NCBI GenBank assembly: GCA_029569255.1 | Contig: JAKQUO010000061.1 | Span: 62,001 to 126,000 of the forward strand | Direction: 5' to 3' | DNA: 64,000 nucleotides | DNA from: Acidobacteriota bacterium | Lineage (GTDB): Bacteria; Acidobacteriota; Aminicenantia; Aminicenantales; Saccharicenantaceae | Shown: in pieces, positions 35,425-44,116 of the stretch | Position numbering within the stretch: the first letter of the stretch is position 1 | Layout of the letters: each line of letters opens with the position of its first letter | Notes under the pieces: generated by a model | Database searches by the model: none | The model's input: the letters and a program-made list of their open reading frames with translations, nothing else | What the model was told of the DNA's origin: nothing | Made by a program: the position numbers and the translations under genes

Positions 35425-36857
35425 CAGCGCGGCGCCTCCGGTTCGCTGTGGACGAGTATGCGCTCGAGGGCCGGCAGCTCCCTTTTCAGGGCCTCCTCGA
35501 TCCGCGAGGACAGGCGATGGGCCTCGATGACCGGCAGGTCCCGGTCCAAGCCGCAGACGAGCGAGACCGCCAGCCGGTCCCCCTGGCGCCGCACCAGGAC
35601 ATCGCGGCAGCATTCCCGGCCGGCGACGCCGTCGGCGATCCGCCGGACGCGCTCGGCGAGCGGCCCCTCCTCGGCGGTGACGTCCCGGCCGCTGCCGACC
35701 CCGCCGTCCCGGGACTCGATGTGGATGTTGACGCGCTTGATCGCCGGCAGGCCGGCCCGGAGGTCCCGCTCGACGCGGCCGGCCAGGTCGTGGGCCTGGT
35801 GGAGCAGGAGGCGGTCGTCGACCTCGAGGTGGAGGTCGATGTGGACCTCGCCGCGGTCCTCGAAGACGACGATGTTGTGAACGGGGACCTGGTTGCGCTC
35901 GGCGACGGCCCGGATGCGCCGGACCAGGGTCTCGTGCTCGCTCTCGCGGGGGTCGGTGTGGATGACGACGTCGGACCCCGGGACGAGCGACCGGATGCGG
36001 CGTTCGACGTCCTCGGCGATGGCGTGGGTCCGTTCGAAGGCCAGGTTGCGGTCGACCTCGATGGCCATGTCGATGAAGGTCTGGGCCCCCGACTGGCGGA
36101 GCCGGACCTTGCCGGCGCTGATGACGCCCTCGACCTCGGCCGCCGCCTTCACGATCCTGTCTTTCAGCCCGTCCGGGGCCCGGTCGAGAAGGACGTCGAT
36201 GGTCCGCTTCCCCAGCCTGTAGCTGACGAAGAGGACGATGAAGGCGACGCCCAGGGCGGCCACGGCGTCGGCCCGGTCGAGCAGGCGGGCCCGGGCGGGC
36301 CAGAAGCTCCGGCCGAGGAGGACGAGGATGAGGCCGGCCAGGACGACGGCCGAGCTCCAGACGTCGGTCGAGAAGTGGAGGGCGTCCGCCTCGAGGGCCT
36401 GGCTGCGGTGCCTCTTCGCCGCGCGGGAGAGCATCCGGGACCGGTTGACATCGACGACGATCGAGACGATGACGACGAGGAAGGCCCACAGGCTCGGATC
36501 GACATGGACCTCGCGGAAGAAGATCCGGCGGACGGCCTCGTAAACGATCCAGGCGCAGGCGACGAACAGGAGGACCGTCTCGATGAGGGCCGAGAAGCTC
36601 TCGACCTTGCCGTGACCGTAGAGGTGGGACTCGTCGGCCGGACGGCCGGAGACGCTGACGGCGACGAGCGTGACCACGGCGGCCACGAGGTCGAGGCCCG
36701 AGTGGGCCGCCTCGGCCAGGATGCCGAGCGATCCGCTGGCCAGGCCGACGGCGAGCTTCATCCCGGTCAGGCCCAGGGCGGCCAGGACGGAGCCCAAGGC
36801 CGCCCGCATCTTCTCGGCGCGGGCCCTTGCGGCGGTCGCGGTCTCTTCGGCGGCCAT
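35424..36857 (-). CDS. CDF-family cation efflux transporter with three C-terminal domains
   Basis: A 477-residue cation diffusion facilitator with six helices in the first about 225 residues. The metal site has HSGLD in helix 2 and HFSTD in helix 5, the His/Asp set used for zinc, iron or manganese. In place of the usual single cytoplasmic dimerisation domain, three similar units follow (about 245-305, 325-385, 405-465). Each reads roughly G-x2-h-h-D/S-h-x-h-x-h-D-x2-L...H-x-h...h-E...P-x-h-x2-h-x-h-H. ATG 36857 is preferred over GTG 36893, which lies upstream of the -10 box. Confidence 0.88.
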   Translation of the reverse strand: MAAEETATAARARAEKMRAALGSVLAALGLTGMKLAVGLASGSLGILAEAAHSGLDLVAAVVTLVAVSVSGRPADESHLYGHGKVESFSALIETVLLFVACAWIVYEAVRRIFFREVHVDPSLWAFLVVIVSIVVDVNRSRMLSRAAKRHRSQALEADALHFSTDVWSSAVVLAGLILVLLGRSFWPARARLLDRADAVAALGVAFIVLFVSYRLGKRTIDVLLDRAPDGLKDRIVKAAAEVEGVISAGKVRLRQSGAQTFIDMAIEVDRNLAFERTHAIAEDVERRIRSLVPGSDVVIHTDPRESEHETLVRRIRAVAERNQVPVHNIVVFEDRGEVHIDLHLEVDDRLLLHQAHDLAGRVERDLRAGLPAIKRVNIHIESRDGGVGSGRDVTAEEGPLAERVRRIADGVAGRECCRDVLVRRQGDRLAVSLVCGLDRDLPVIEAHRLSSRIEEALKRELPALERILVHSEPEAPR

Positions 36858-36883
36858 GGGTTCGGCGGTCCAGGCGAGACGGC

Positions 36884-36912
36884 ATGTTACCACTCCCGGC
36901 GGCCGAGGGCAA
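36884..36912 (-). promoter_or_regulatory. Promoter of the CDF-ybaK operon
   Basis: Minus strand: TTGCCC (36912-36907), 17 nt, TAACAT (36889-36884), 27 nt before ATG 36857. Confidence 0.45.
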
Positions 36913-37128
36913 TGGCGCCGTCGGCGTCCCCGGCTCCCGCGTGTTCCTCCTTCACGGCAGCGCCTACGCCGCGCTCAAGGCCGTTCCCCGAGACCGGCCG
37001 CGCAGCTCGAGAGCCTGGCCGAGAAACCGGCCGGGTCCGGACCTCCCCGGGGGACATGTGCCGATTCGGTCCGTGTCCCTCTTCTTTTTTCTCCGGGTTT
37101 CCTCTATCATCTCCCCATGGGGCCCGGG

Positions 37129-37779
37129 ATGAAAAGAGCGGCCGGCCTTCTCCTTCTCCTTCTCGCGATCCCCTTCCCGGCCGCCGCCGGGGGCCGGCCG
37201 ACGGCTCAAGCGGCGCGGCCGCTCGACGACCGCGTCCGCGAGTTCCTGGACGCCCAAAAGGGCCGGTGGCGCCAGGAGAACGTCACCGAGACCGACGGCC
37301 GGCTCCTCCACGACCTCATCCTCGAGCGCGGCTACACCCGGGCCCTCGAGATCGGGACGTCCACCGGCCACTCCGGCATCTGGCAGGCCTGGGCCCTGAG
37401 CAAGACGGGGGGCTCGCTCGTCACGGTCGAGATCGAGGAGTTCCGCCATCTCGCGGCCGTCCGGAACTTCAAGGCGGCCGGGCTCGACCCCTGGATCGAC
37501 GCCCGTCTCGGCGACGCCCACACTCTCGTCGAGACGCTCGCGGGCCCGTTCGATTTCATTTTCATCGACGCCGACCAGAACTGGACCCCGAACTATTTCC
37601 GGGCCCTCCTGCCCAAGCTCGCGCCGGGCGGCTGCTTCGCCGTCCACAACGTCCTCAGCCTCGGCTACATGAAGGGCGTCCGCGAGTTCCTCGACGAGGT
37701 CCGCCGCCTCGACGTCGTGGAAACGACCGTCGAGACCTCCTCGGGCGGCGGGATCTCCCTGAGCTTCCGGAAACGATGA
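37129..37779 (+). CDS. Exported O-methyltransferase-like protein
   Basis: A 216-residue class I methyltransferase fold of the Methyltransf_24/CmoA-catechol type: TRALEIGTSTGHSGIWQAWAL (motif I), SLVTVEIEEFRH, FDFIFIDADQNW and APGGCFAVHNVL. The N-terminus, MKRAAGLLLLLLAIPFPAAAGG, is a clear signal peptide, which is strange for a SAM enzyme. ATG 37117 is an in-frame alternative that would make the transcript leaderless from a weak TTCTTT-17-TATCAT promoter. Substrate unknown. Confidence 0.75.
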   Translation: MKRAAGLLLLLLAIPFPAAAGGRPTAQAARPLDDRVREFLDAQKGRWRQENVTETDGRLLHDLILERGYTRALEIGTSTGHSGIWQAWALSKTGGSLVTVEIEEFRHLAAVRNFKAAGLDPWIDARLGDAHTLVETLAGPFDFIFIDADQNWTPNYFRALLPKLAPGGCFAVHNVLSLGYMKGVREFLDEVRRLDVVETTVETSSGGGISLSFRKR

Positions 37780-37844
37780 GGAGCCGCCGGCCTCGCCGCC
37801 GAGGCGGCGGCCGGGCTCGCCAAGGGCCCGAAGCCAATAAGTCC

Positions 37845-37873
37845 TTGACAGTCTTCGCCTTTCATACTAGATT
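37845..37873 (+). promoter_or_regulatory. Promoter of the c-di-GMP signalling operon
   Basis: TTGACA (37845-37850), 17 nt, TAGATT (37868-37873). It gives a leader of about 125 nt before ATG 38005, one of the longest in the window. Confidence 0.6.
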
Positions 37874-37887
37874 TTGTGCGGGTGATC

Positions 37888-38004
37888 ATGCCGCTCCACA
37901 AAGCTTGGTGTCCCCGCCGGCATGCCGACCTCGATCGTTTCCGGCACCCTCGGCCTCCAGGCCGACTAAAGGGGACAATCGTGTTCCAGGAGGCCGGCTT
38001 CTAG
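37888..38004 (+). other. Possible 38-residue leader ORF ending at TAG|ATG
   Basis: From ATG 37888 a frame reads MPLHKAWCPRRHADLDRFRH... and ends with TAG directly abutting the ATG of the REC-PilZ gene. GGGTG precedes its ATG. It could couple translation or be chance. Confidence 0.25.
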
Positions 38005-41000
38005 ATGGCGAAAGCCCAGGTTGAAAAGACGAAGTCCCCGGCCCTCCCCGTCGTCCTCGTCGTCGACGACGACCTGGCCTACCTCGAGAAGCTCCAGAGG
38101 GCCCTGCGGGACATCTATACCGTCTACACGACGACGAGCGGCGTCGAGGCCATCCACCTGATGAAGACCGTTCCCGAGGTCAACGTCCTCGTCGTCAACG
38201 AGGACCTGCCCCGGATGAAGGGCACGGAGCTGCTGCGCTTCCTCAACGAGATCTTCAAGAACTCCGAGGCCATCATCAAGATCCTGCTGACGGCCGTCAC
38301 CTCCAACGGCACGACCGTCGACCTGGCGAGCTACGGCCGCATCGACTGCTGCCTGGCCAAGCCGTCCGACCCCGCGGCCATCCGGCGCAAGATCGGCTTC
38401 CTCCTCGCCCAGAGGTCGCGGGAGAAGCGGTCGTCCATGCGCGTCACCCTCGACGGCGCCAGGGACGTCCGCATCGAGACCGGGCCGCTCGGCGAGGCCA
38501 AGCTGGTCAACCTCAGCGAGAACGGGGTGTTCATCAAGACCCTGTCGGCCTTCCCCGAGGGCGCGGCCGTGCCCCTGGCCATCACCCTGCCCGACGGGCG
38601 CCGCTATCCGGTCAAGGGCCGGGTCATCCGCCAGGACGTCGACCAGGGCGGCGTCGCCGTCGCCTTCGAGTCCCTGGACGACGCCGGCCGGATGTCGCTC
38701 CTCCAGTTCATGTCGGACTACGTCGCCATCCGGGACCTGGACGAGCTCAAGCTCCGCTATCCCTTCCTCCGGACCGACGAGATGGTCCTGTTCACCGACG
38801 CGGTCAAGATCGAGTCCCTCCTGCGCGAGGCCTTCCAGCGCAAGGTCGAGGTCGCGGCCGTCCCGGCCCGGGCCGGCAACCCCGAGATGCTGGCCTTCGC
38901 CGAGATCCGGCCCCCGGACGTCTGCCTCCTGGCCGGCGAGAAGCTCGACGTCAAGCTCAAGACCTCCGACCTCCTGTTCGTCTCCTTCCAGCTCGGCTAC
39001 GCGACCTACAACTTCGAGACCATGATCGCCCGCATCGCCCCCGACGGCCGGACGCTCATCTGCCTCTACCCGCGGGTCATGTTCTACTCGGAGAAGCGGG
39101 CCGAGCGGCGCATCTCGCCGGCCGGGGACCTGCGCGTCGAGATCCCGCTGCCGGCGCCGTTCAACCGCCGGCTCGGCGGCCGCGTCACCGACATCAGCCC
39201 GAACGGGGTGAGCTTCATCGCCGCCGACGGCGGTCCGGCCCTGCTCAAGGGGACCCCCGTCGAGTCGCTGGCCATCCTCGACGGCGACAAGGTCCTGTGG
39301 GAGGAAACGGGCGAGGTCCGCCATGTCGGCCGGCCGGACGCGGGCGAAGGCGCCGGGCTGAAGTACGGCATCCAGTTCGGCATCGGCCGGATGAGCATCC
39401 GGTCGGTCAGCGCCCCGGAGCCGGACTTCGCCCGGCGCAGCGACCCGGCCCGGGAGGCCCACGCCCAGCCCGAGCCGGGCCGCGGCGCGCCCGCCCTCCC
39501 CCTGAACTCCCTGACGGCCCCGAACGTCATCCGCATGGAGAACCGCCGGGGAGAGGAGATCGTCGGCCTGCTCAACTCCTCGCTGCCGCTCGACGGGAAG
39601 CCGGTCCCCGTCGTCGTCCTGCCGCCCGCCTTCGGCAAGACCAAGGAGACCCTCTTCGGCCTGGCCCTGACGCTCTGCGAGAACTTCCGCCTGCTCGGCA
39701 AGCCCCTGGCCGTCGTCCGCTACGACGGGATCCGCAAGAAGGGGGAGAGCCACAAGGACCCCGAGGCCTCCGAGCCGCCCTACGAGATGCTCAACACGAA
39801 CTTCGGGCAGGGGGCCGAGGACATCGTCACCGTCCTCGACTGGCTCGACTCCAATCCCAAGGTCCGGGCCTCTTCGATCATCCTCCTGACCTTCTCCTTC
39901 TCGGCCCTGGAGGCCCGGATCGTCCTCCGGGAAGAGGCCCGGCGCCGCCGGGTCGATTACTGGATCGCCTGCATGGGCACGCCGGAGTTCCGCGACCTCA
40001 TGGTCCGGATCAACTGCGGCCTCGACTTCCTCGAGCACTATCAGCTCGGCATCAAGCTCGGCGTCATGCCCGTCCTGGGCAACCTCGTCGACGTCGACCA
40101 CTACGTCGGCGACGGCGTCGCCCACGGCGTGGCCACCTTGGAGCAGGCCCGGGAGGACATGCGCCACCTCGACCTGCCGATCACCTGGATCTACGGCCAG
40201 TTCGACAGCTGGGTCAAGTCCGAGTTCATCCGGGACGTCATGAGCGTCCAAGTCGACGCTCCCCGCGAGGTCATCGCCGTCCCCATCGGCCACAACGCCC
40301 GGACCTCCAAGGAGGGCCTGCGGATGTTCGGGACGATCACCTCGCTGATCTACCGCTTCCTCCACAAGGACCTCATCCAGCCGGTCCTGCCGGGCCGGAG
40401 GGACATGGAGGTCATGCGGCGGGCGGAGAAGGACCGCCTGCCGCCCCGCAACCTCCGGAACCGGGCGCACTACTGGAAGCGCTACCTCGTCGGCGACGAC
40501 AAGCTCATCGGCTTCGACGTCATGGCCCTGTCCGACGACTACCAGCAGCTCATGGCCGACCAGCTTGCCGCCCTGGAGATCGGCCCCGGCGACCGGCTCC
40601 TCGACCTCGGCGGCGGGACGGGCAACTTCCTCGAGCACCTTCTCCTCGCCGGGACGGGGCTCCCGTCGCAGTTCACCATCGCCGACCTCATCCCCGAGGC
40701 CATGGAGAAGGCGGCCCGGAAGCTCACGTCCCGCTTCCCGGCCCTCGGCGAGCCCGGCCGGCTCGATTTCCTGGCCCTCGACCTCGAGATGAGCCGCTAC
40801 CTGGCCGTGCGCCGCTTCCTCGACGGCGAGGTCGGATCGTTCGAGGAGATGGCCGAGCGGGTCGAGAACCTGAGCCTCGAGAGCGCCATGAGGATCCAGG
40901 AGGACTATTCCCCCCGCCTGCATCGGGTCCTCCGGGGCGGACGGATCGGCCCCGATCTCGACGACTGGCTGAAGACCCGCTTCGACCTCCGCGAGTACCG

Positions 41001-41550
41001 GATCATCGCCGATTTCAACCGGGCCGCCCGGCAGGTCCGCGGCCTGACGACCGAGCGGCCGGAGTACCGCCGCCTGATCCTGCCGGCGACGCTCGAGGGG
41101 ACGTTCCACCTGCCGGTCAAGGCGGGCTGGTACAACAAGATCCTCATGAGCCTGGTCCTGTCCTACATCTTCGACCCCGTCGAGACGCTCCGGGAGGTCC
41201 GGCGCGTCGTCATGCCGGGCGGCCGGCTCGTCCTGTCGAGCATGCGGCCGGACACCGACGCGTCGGGGCCGTTCACGCGGCTGCTCGGGAAGATCGAGGC
41301 CATGCCCGAGGAGGCCCTGCCCCCCGAGCGGCCGAAGGCCCTTCTCGTGGAATCCCTGCGCGCCTTCCTCAACGACGCCCAGGAGCTCGTCGACCTCGAG
41401 GAGGCCGGCACTTTCGACTTCTTCGACCTCGAGAAGCTCGAGGGACTGCTGGAGGCCGCCGGCTGGGACATCGACCGGGTCATTCCCTCCTACGGCACGC
41501 CGCCCCAGGGATACGTCGTCGTCGCGCGAACGAGGAGCCCCCATGCCTAA
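38005..41550 (+). CDS. Degenerate REC - PilZ - YcgR-like - PilZ - LuxD-like hydrolase - methyltransferase
   Basis: An 1181-residue cytoplasmic multidomain protein. About 16-130 is a receiver with VVDDD and a Lys in CLAKPSD, but Asn65 replaces the phospho-Asp. PilZ 1 (about 138-235) has R142-x3-R146 and N169-L-S-E-N-G. About 250-360 resembles the YcgR N-terminal domain. PilZ 2 (about 362-465) has R365-x3-R369 and the canonical D396-I-S-P-N-G. After a Pro/Ala linker, about 512-785 is an alpha/beta hydrolase with Ser631 (TFSFSA), Asp734 (QFDSWVKSE) and His763, spaced like the LuxD triad. About 845-1175 is a SAM methyltransferase (LLDLGGGTGNF). c-di-GMP probably gates a lipid- or acyl-modifying output. 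TAG abuts the ATG, so the start is firm. The stop overlaps the next gene by 8 nt. Confidence 0.85.
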   Translation: MAKAQVEKTKSPALPVVLVVDDDLAYLEKLQRALRDIYTVYTTTSGVEAIHLMKTVPEVNVLVVNEDLPRMKGTELLRFLNEIFKNSEAIIKILLTAVTSNGTTVDLASYGRIDCCLAKPSDPAAIRRKIGFLLAQRSREKRSSMRVTLDGARDVRIETGPLGEAKLVNLSENGVFIKTLSAFPEGAAVPLAITLPDGRRYPVKGRVIRQDVDQGGVAVAFESLDDAGRMSLLQFMSDYVAIRDLDELKLRYPFLRTDEMVLFTDAVKIESLLREAFQRKVEVAAVPARAGNPEMLAFAEIRPPDVCLLAGEKLDVKLKTSDLLFVSFQLGYATYNFETMIARIAPDGRTLICLYPRVMFYSEKRAERRISPAGDLRVEIPLPAPFNRRLGGRVTDISPNGVSFIAADGGPALLKGTPVESLAILDGDKVLWEETGEVRHVGRPDAGEGAGLKYGIQFGIGRMSIRSVSAPEPDFARRSDPAREAHAQPEPGRGAPALPLNSLTAPNVIRMENRRGEEIVGLLNSSLPLDGKPVPVVVLPPAFGKTKETLFGLALTLCENFRLLGKPLAVVRYDGIRKKGESHKDPEASEPPYEMLNTNFGQGAEDIVTVLDWLDSNPKVRASSIILLTFSFSALEARIVLREEARRRRVDYWIACMGTPEFRDLMVRINCGLDFLEHYQLGIKLGVMPVLGNLVDVDHYVGDGVAHGVATLEQAREDMRHLDLPITWIYGQFDSWVKSEFIRDVMSVQVDAPREVIAVPIGHNARTSKEGLRMFGTITSLIYRFLHKDLIQPVLPGRRDMEVMRRAEKDRLPPRNLRNRAHYWKRYLVGDDKLIGFDVMALSDDYQQLMADQLAALEIGPGDRLLDLGGGTGNFLEHLLLAGTGLPSQFTIADLIPEAMEKAARKLTSRFPALGEPGRLDFLALDLEMSRYLAVRRFLDGEVGSFEEMAERVENLSLESAMRIQEDYSPRLHRVLRGGRIGPDLDDWLKTRFDLREYRIIADFNRAARQVRGLTTERPEYRRLILPATLEGTFHLPVKAGWYNKILMSLVLSYIFDPVETLREVRRVVMPGGRLVLSSMRPDTDASGPFTRLLGKIEAMPEEALPPERPKALLVESLRAFLNDAQELVDLEEAGTFDFFDLEKLEGLLEAAGWDIDRVIPSYGTPPQGYVVVARTRSPHA

Positions 41551-44116
41551 GCCTCTCGACGCCTTCGAAGAACGGCTCTACACGGAGTACGACCTCAAGG
41601 GCCGCGTCCGGATGGCCATCGTCATCAGCATCGTCCTGTTCCTCGGGTTCCTCGTCCTCGACTGGGTCTACACGCCGCAGCACCTCGGGACCTTCGCCGT
41701 CATCCGCGTCTCCGTCGCCGCCGTCGAGGTCGCCCTGCTCCTCCTCGCCCGCCGCATCCAGTCCAACCGCGGCTTCGTCAACCTGGGCATGGCCATGGTC
41801 GTCACCGACGCCGTCGCTCTGGCCGTCATGATCCAGGTCATGGGCGGCTTCCTGACCAGCTACTACCAGGGCCTGAATATCATCGTCATCGGCATGCTCG
41901 TGGTCATCCCCTTCGCCTTCCGCGAGTCGCTCTTCCTCTACAGCCTGACCTGGGCCGTCTACGCCCTGCCGAGCTTCATGGCCTTGCTGGCCGGCCAGGA
42001 CCCCATCGTCGTCCGCGGCGGCAGCTTCGGGGCCGAGCCCGTCACCATCGGGCTGTGGCGGTTCGTCGTCAACAACCTCTTCTTCCTGACCTCGATCATC
42101 TTCGTCGGCGCCTTCGGCTCCAAGATCATGGACAGCATCCGCCGCCGCGAGCTCCGCAACCGCATCGAGCTCGAAGGGATGACCCAGCAGCTCCAGGAAT
42201 CGAACATCAAGCTCAAGAGCCTGGACGAGCTCAAGACCCAGTTCTTCGCCAACGTCAACCACGAGCTGCGGACGCCGCTGACTCTGATGCTGACCCCGCT
42301 CAAGGCCGCTCTCGAAGGCCGGATGGGAGAACTGGCGCCCTCGCTCAAAGACACCCTGGACATGATCCTGCGCAACGGCTACAAGCTGCTCAAGCTCATC
42401 AACAACCTCCTCGACCTGTCCAAGCTCGAGGAGGGCCGGATGCGCCTCAAGGTCCGGACCGTCAACCTGGTCGAGTTCATCCCCCCCCTCCTGGCCTCGG
42501 TCAAGCCCCTGGCCGACCAGAAACAGCTCCGCCTCTTCTTCCAGCACCCGGCCCACCCCGTCACCCTGACCCTCGATCCCGACCAGTTCGAGAAAGTCGT
42601 CCTCAACCTCCTCTCCAACGCCCTCAAGTTCACCCCCAAGGGCGGCAAGATCACGATCTTCGTCGAGGAGAGGGACGGCACCGTCGTCATGACGGTCGAG
42701 GACACGGGCATCGGCATCCCGGACAGCATGCTCGTGACGATCTTCGACCGCTTCTCCCAGGTCGACGGCTCCAAGTCCCGGGCCCAGGAGGGCACGGGCA
42801 TCGGGCTGGCCCTGGCCCGGGAGATCGTCCTCGTCCACAAGGGCCGCATCTGGGCCGAGAGCGAGCTCGGCCGCGGCTCCCGCTTCATCGTCGAGATGCT
42901 CAGGGGCGAGGAGCACTTCGACGACGAGGTCCTCGAACGCCGGGCCGAGGACGTGCCCGTCGGGATCCGGCGCCGCCTGACCGACACCGAGGAGCCCCAC
43001 GTCCAGGACATCGTCGCGGACCACCGTGGGCTCCAGCTCGTCGACCTCGAGAAGATCGACATCGGGGCCGGCCAGGTCAACGAGGCCAAGGTCCACGACG
43101 CCCTGGTCCTGTGCATCGACGACAGCCCTGAGGTCCTCAAGCTGATGAAGATGCTGCTGGCCGACGAGTTCGACCTCGAGCTCGCGACCTCGGCCGAACA
43201 GGGCCTGCGCCTGGTCCGCGACAAGGGCCCCGACCTCATCCTCTGCGACGTCATGATGCCGGGCATGGACGGCCACGCCTTCTCCAAGGCCGTCAAGTCC
43301 GACGAGGCCACCAAGCACATCCCCATCATCCTGGTCACCGCCCGGTCGGGGGCCGAGATGCTGGCCGAGGGGATCAAGGCCGGGGCCGACGACTACATCT
43401 CCAAGCCGTTCGACTCGACCGAGCTCAAGGCCCGCATCCGGGCCCTCCTCCGCCTCCGCCAGGTGGAGGCGGAGCTGGCCCTGGCCAACAGGAACCTCCG
43501 GATGCGGACGTCCGACCTCGTCGAGCAGCAGCGGTCCCTGTTCCTGTCGACGGTCAAGTCCCTGGCCTCGGCCATCGACGCCAAGGACGAGTACACCCGC
43601 CACCACTCGACCCGGGTCACCGACTTCTCGCTGAAGATCGCCGCCAAGATGGGCTTCAGCGCCAAGGAGCTCGGCGACCTCGAGCTGGCCGCGGTCCTCC
43701 ACGACGTCGGCAAGATCGCCGTGCCCGAGAGCATCCTCAACAAGCCGGGCAAGCTGTCGCCCGACGAGTTCGCCCTGATCAAGGACCACCCCGCCCGCGG
43801 CGAAGCCATCCTCAGCCCCGTCGTCGAGCTCAAGGAGATCGCCCGGGTCGTCCGGGCCCACCACGAGCGCTACGACGGGACGGGCTACCCCGACAGGCTC
43901 AAGGGCCGGGAGATCCCCCTGGGCGCCCGGATCATGGCCATCGCCGACACCTACGACTCGATCACCTCGGACCGGCCCTACCGCAAGGCCGCCTCCCATC
44001 GCTACGCGCTCAAGGAGATCATCGCCTGCTCGGGGACCCAGTTCGACCCCGAGGCCGTCCAGGCCTTCCTCGAGATCGCCGGGACCATCGCCCAAGACCA
44101 GGGCCAAGAGGCATGA
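41543..44116 (+). CDS. Membrane hybrid histidine kinase - receiver - HD-GYP phosphodiesterase
   Basis: An 857-residue protein. About six helices fill residues 25-195, followed by a short coil and the kinase core: His240 in FFANVNHELRTPL, the N box NLLSNALKFTP, DTGIGIP and GTGIGLALARE. A receiver follows with an intact phospho-Asp569 (LCDVMMPGMDG). The C-terminal HD-GYP domain has H720-D721 in AAVLHDVGKIAVP and G781-Y-P in HHERYDGTGYPDRLKG, so it should degrade c-di-GMP. The kinase can phosphorylate its own receiver and so tune the phosphodiesterase. Overlaps on both sides (8 and 4 nt) place it in the middle of the operon. Confidence 0.92.
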   Translation: MPKPLDAFEERLYTEYDLKGRVRMAIVISIVLFLGFLVLDWVYTPQHLGTFAVIRVSVAAVEVALLLLARRIQSNRGFVNLGMAMVVTDAVALAVMIQVMGGFLTSYYQGLNIIVIGMLVVIPFAFRESLFLYSLTWAVYALPSFMALLAGQDPIVVRGGSFGAEPVTIGLWRFVVNNLFFLTSIIFVGAFGSKIMDSIRRRELRNRIELEGMTQQLQESNIKLKSLDELKTQFFANVNHELRTPLTLMLTPLKAALEGRMGELAPSLKDTLDMILRNGYKLLKLINNLLDLSKLEEGRMRLKVRTVNLVEFIPPLLASVKPLADQKQLRLFFQHPAHPVTLTLDPDQFEKVVLNLLSNALKFTPKGGKITIFVEERDGTVVMTVEDTGIGIPDSMLVTIFDRFSQVDGSKSRAQEGTGIGLALAREIVLVHKGRIWAESELGRGSRFIVEMLRGEEHFDDEVLERRAEDVPVGIRRRLTDTEEPHVQDIVADHRGLQLVDLEKIDIGAGQVNEAKVHDALVLCIDDSPEVLKLMKMLLADEFDLELATSAEQGLRLVRDKGPDLILCDVMMPGMDGHAFSKAVKSDEATKHIPIILVTARSGAEMLAEGIKAGADDYISKPFDSTELKARIRALLRLRQVEAELALANRNLRMRTSDLVEQQRSLFLSTVKSLASAIDAKDEYTRHHSTRVTDFSLKIAAKMGFSAKELGDLELAAVLHDVGKIAVPESILNKPGKLSPDEFALIKDHPARGEAILSPVVELKEIARVVRAHHERYDGTGYPDRLKGREIPLGARIMAIADTYDSITSDRPYRKAASHRYALKEIIACSGTQFDPEAVQAFLEIAGTIAQDQGQEA

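Noticed and set aside
36894-37116. Possible short gene (GVPGSRVFLLHGSAYAALKAV...) between the CDF and methyltransferase genes
   Set aside because: There is no ribosome site, the frame crosses the CDF promoter and the T-rich promoter of the next gene, and the sequence matches no family.
37874-38004. c-di-GMP riboswitch in the leader of the signalling operon
   Set aside because: The expected GEMM landmarks (GCACAGGGCAAACC-like and GCAAAGCC-like segments) are not present.
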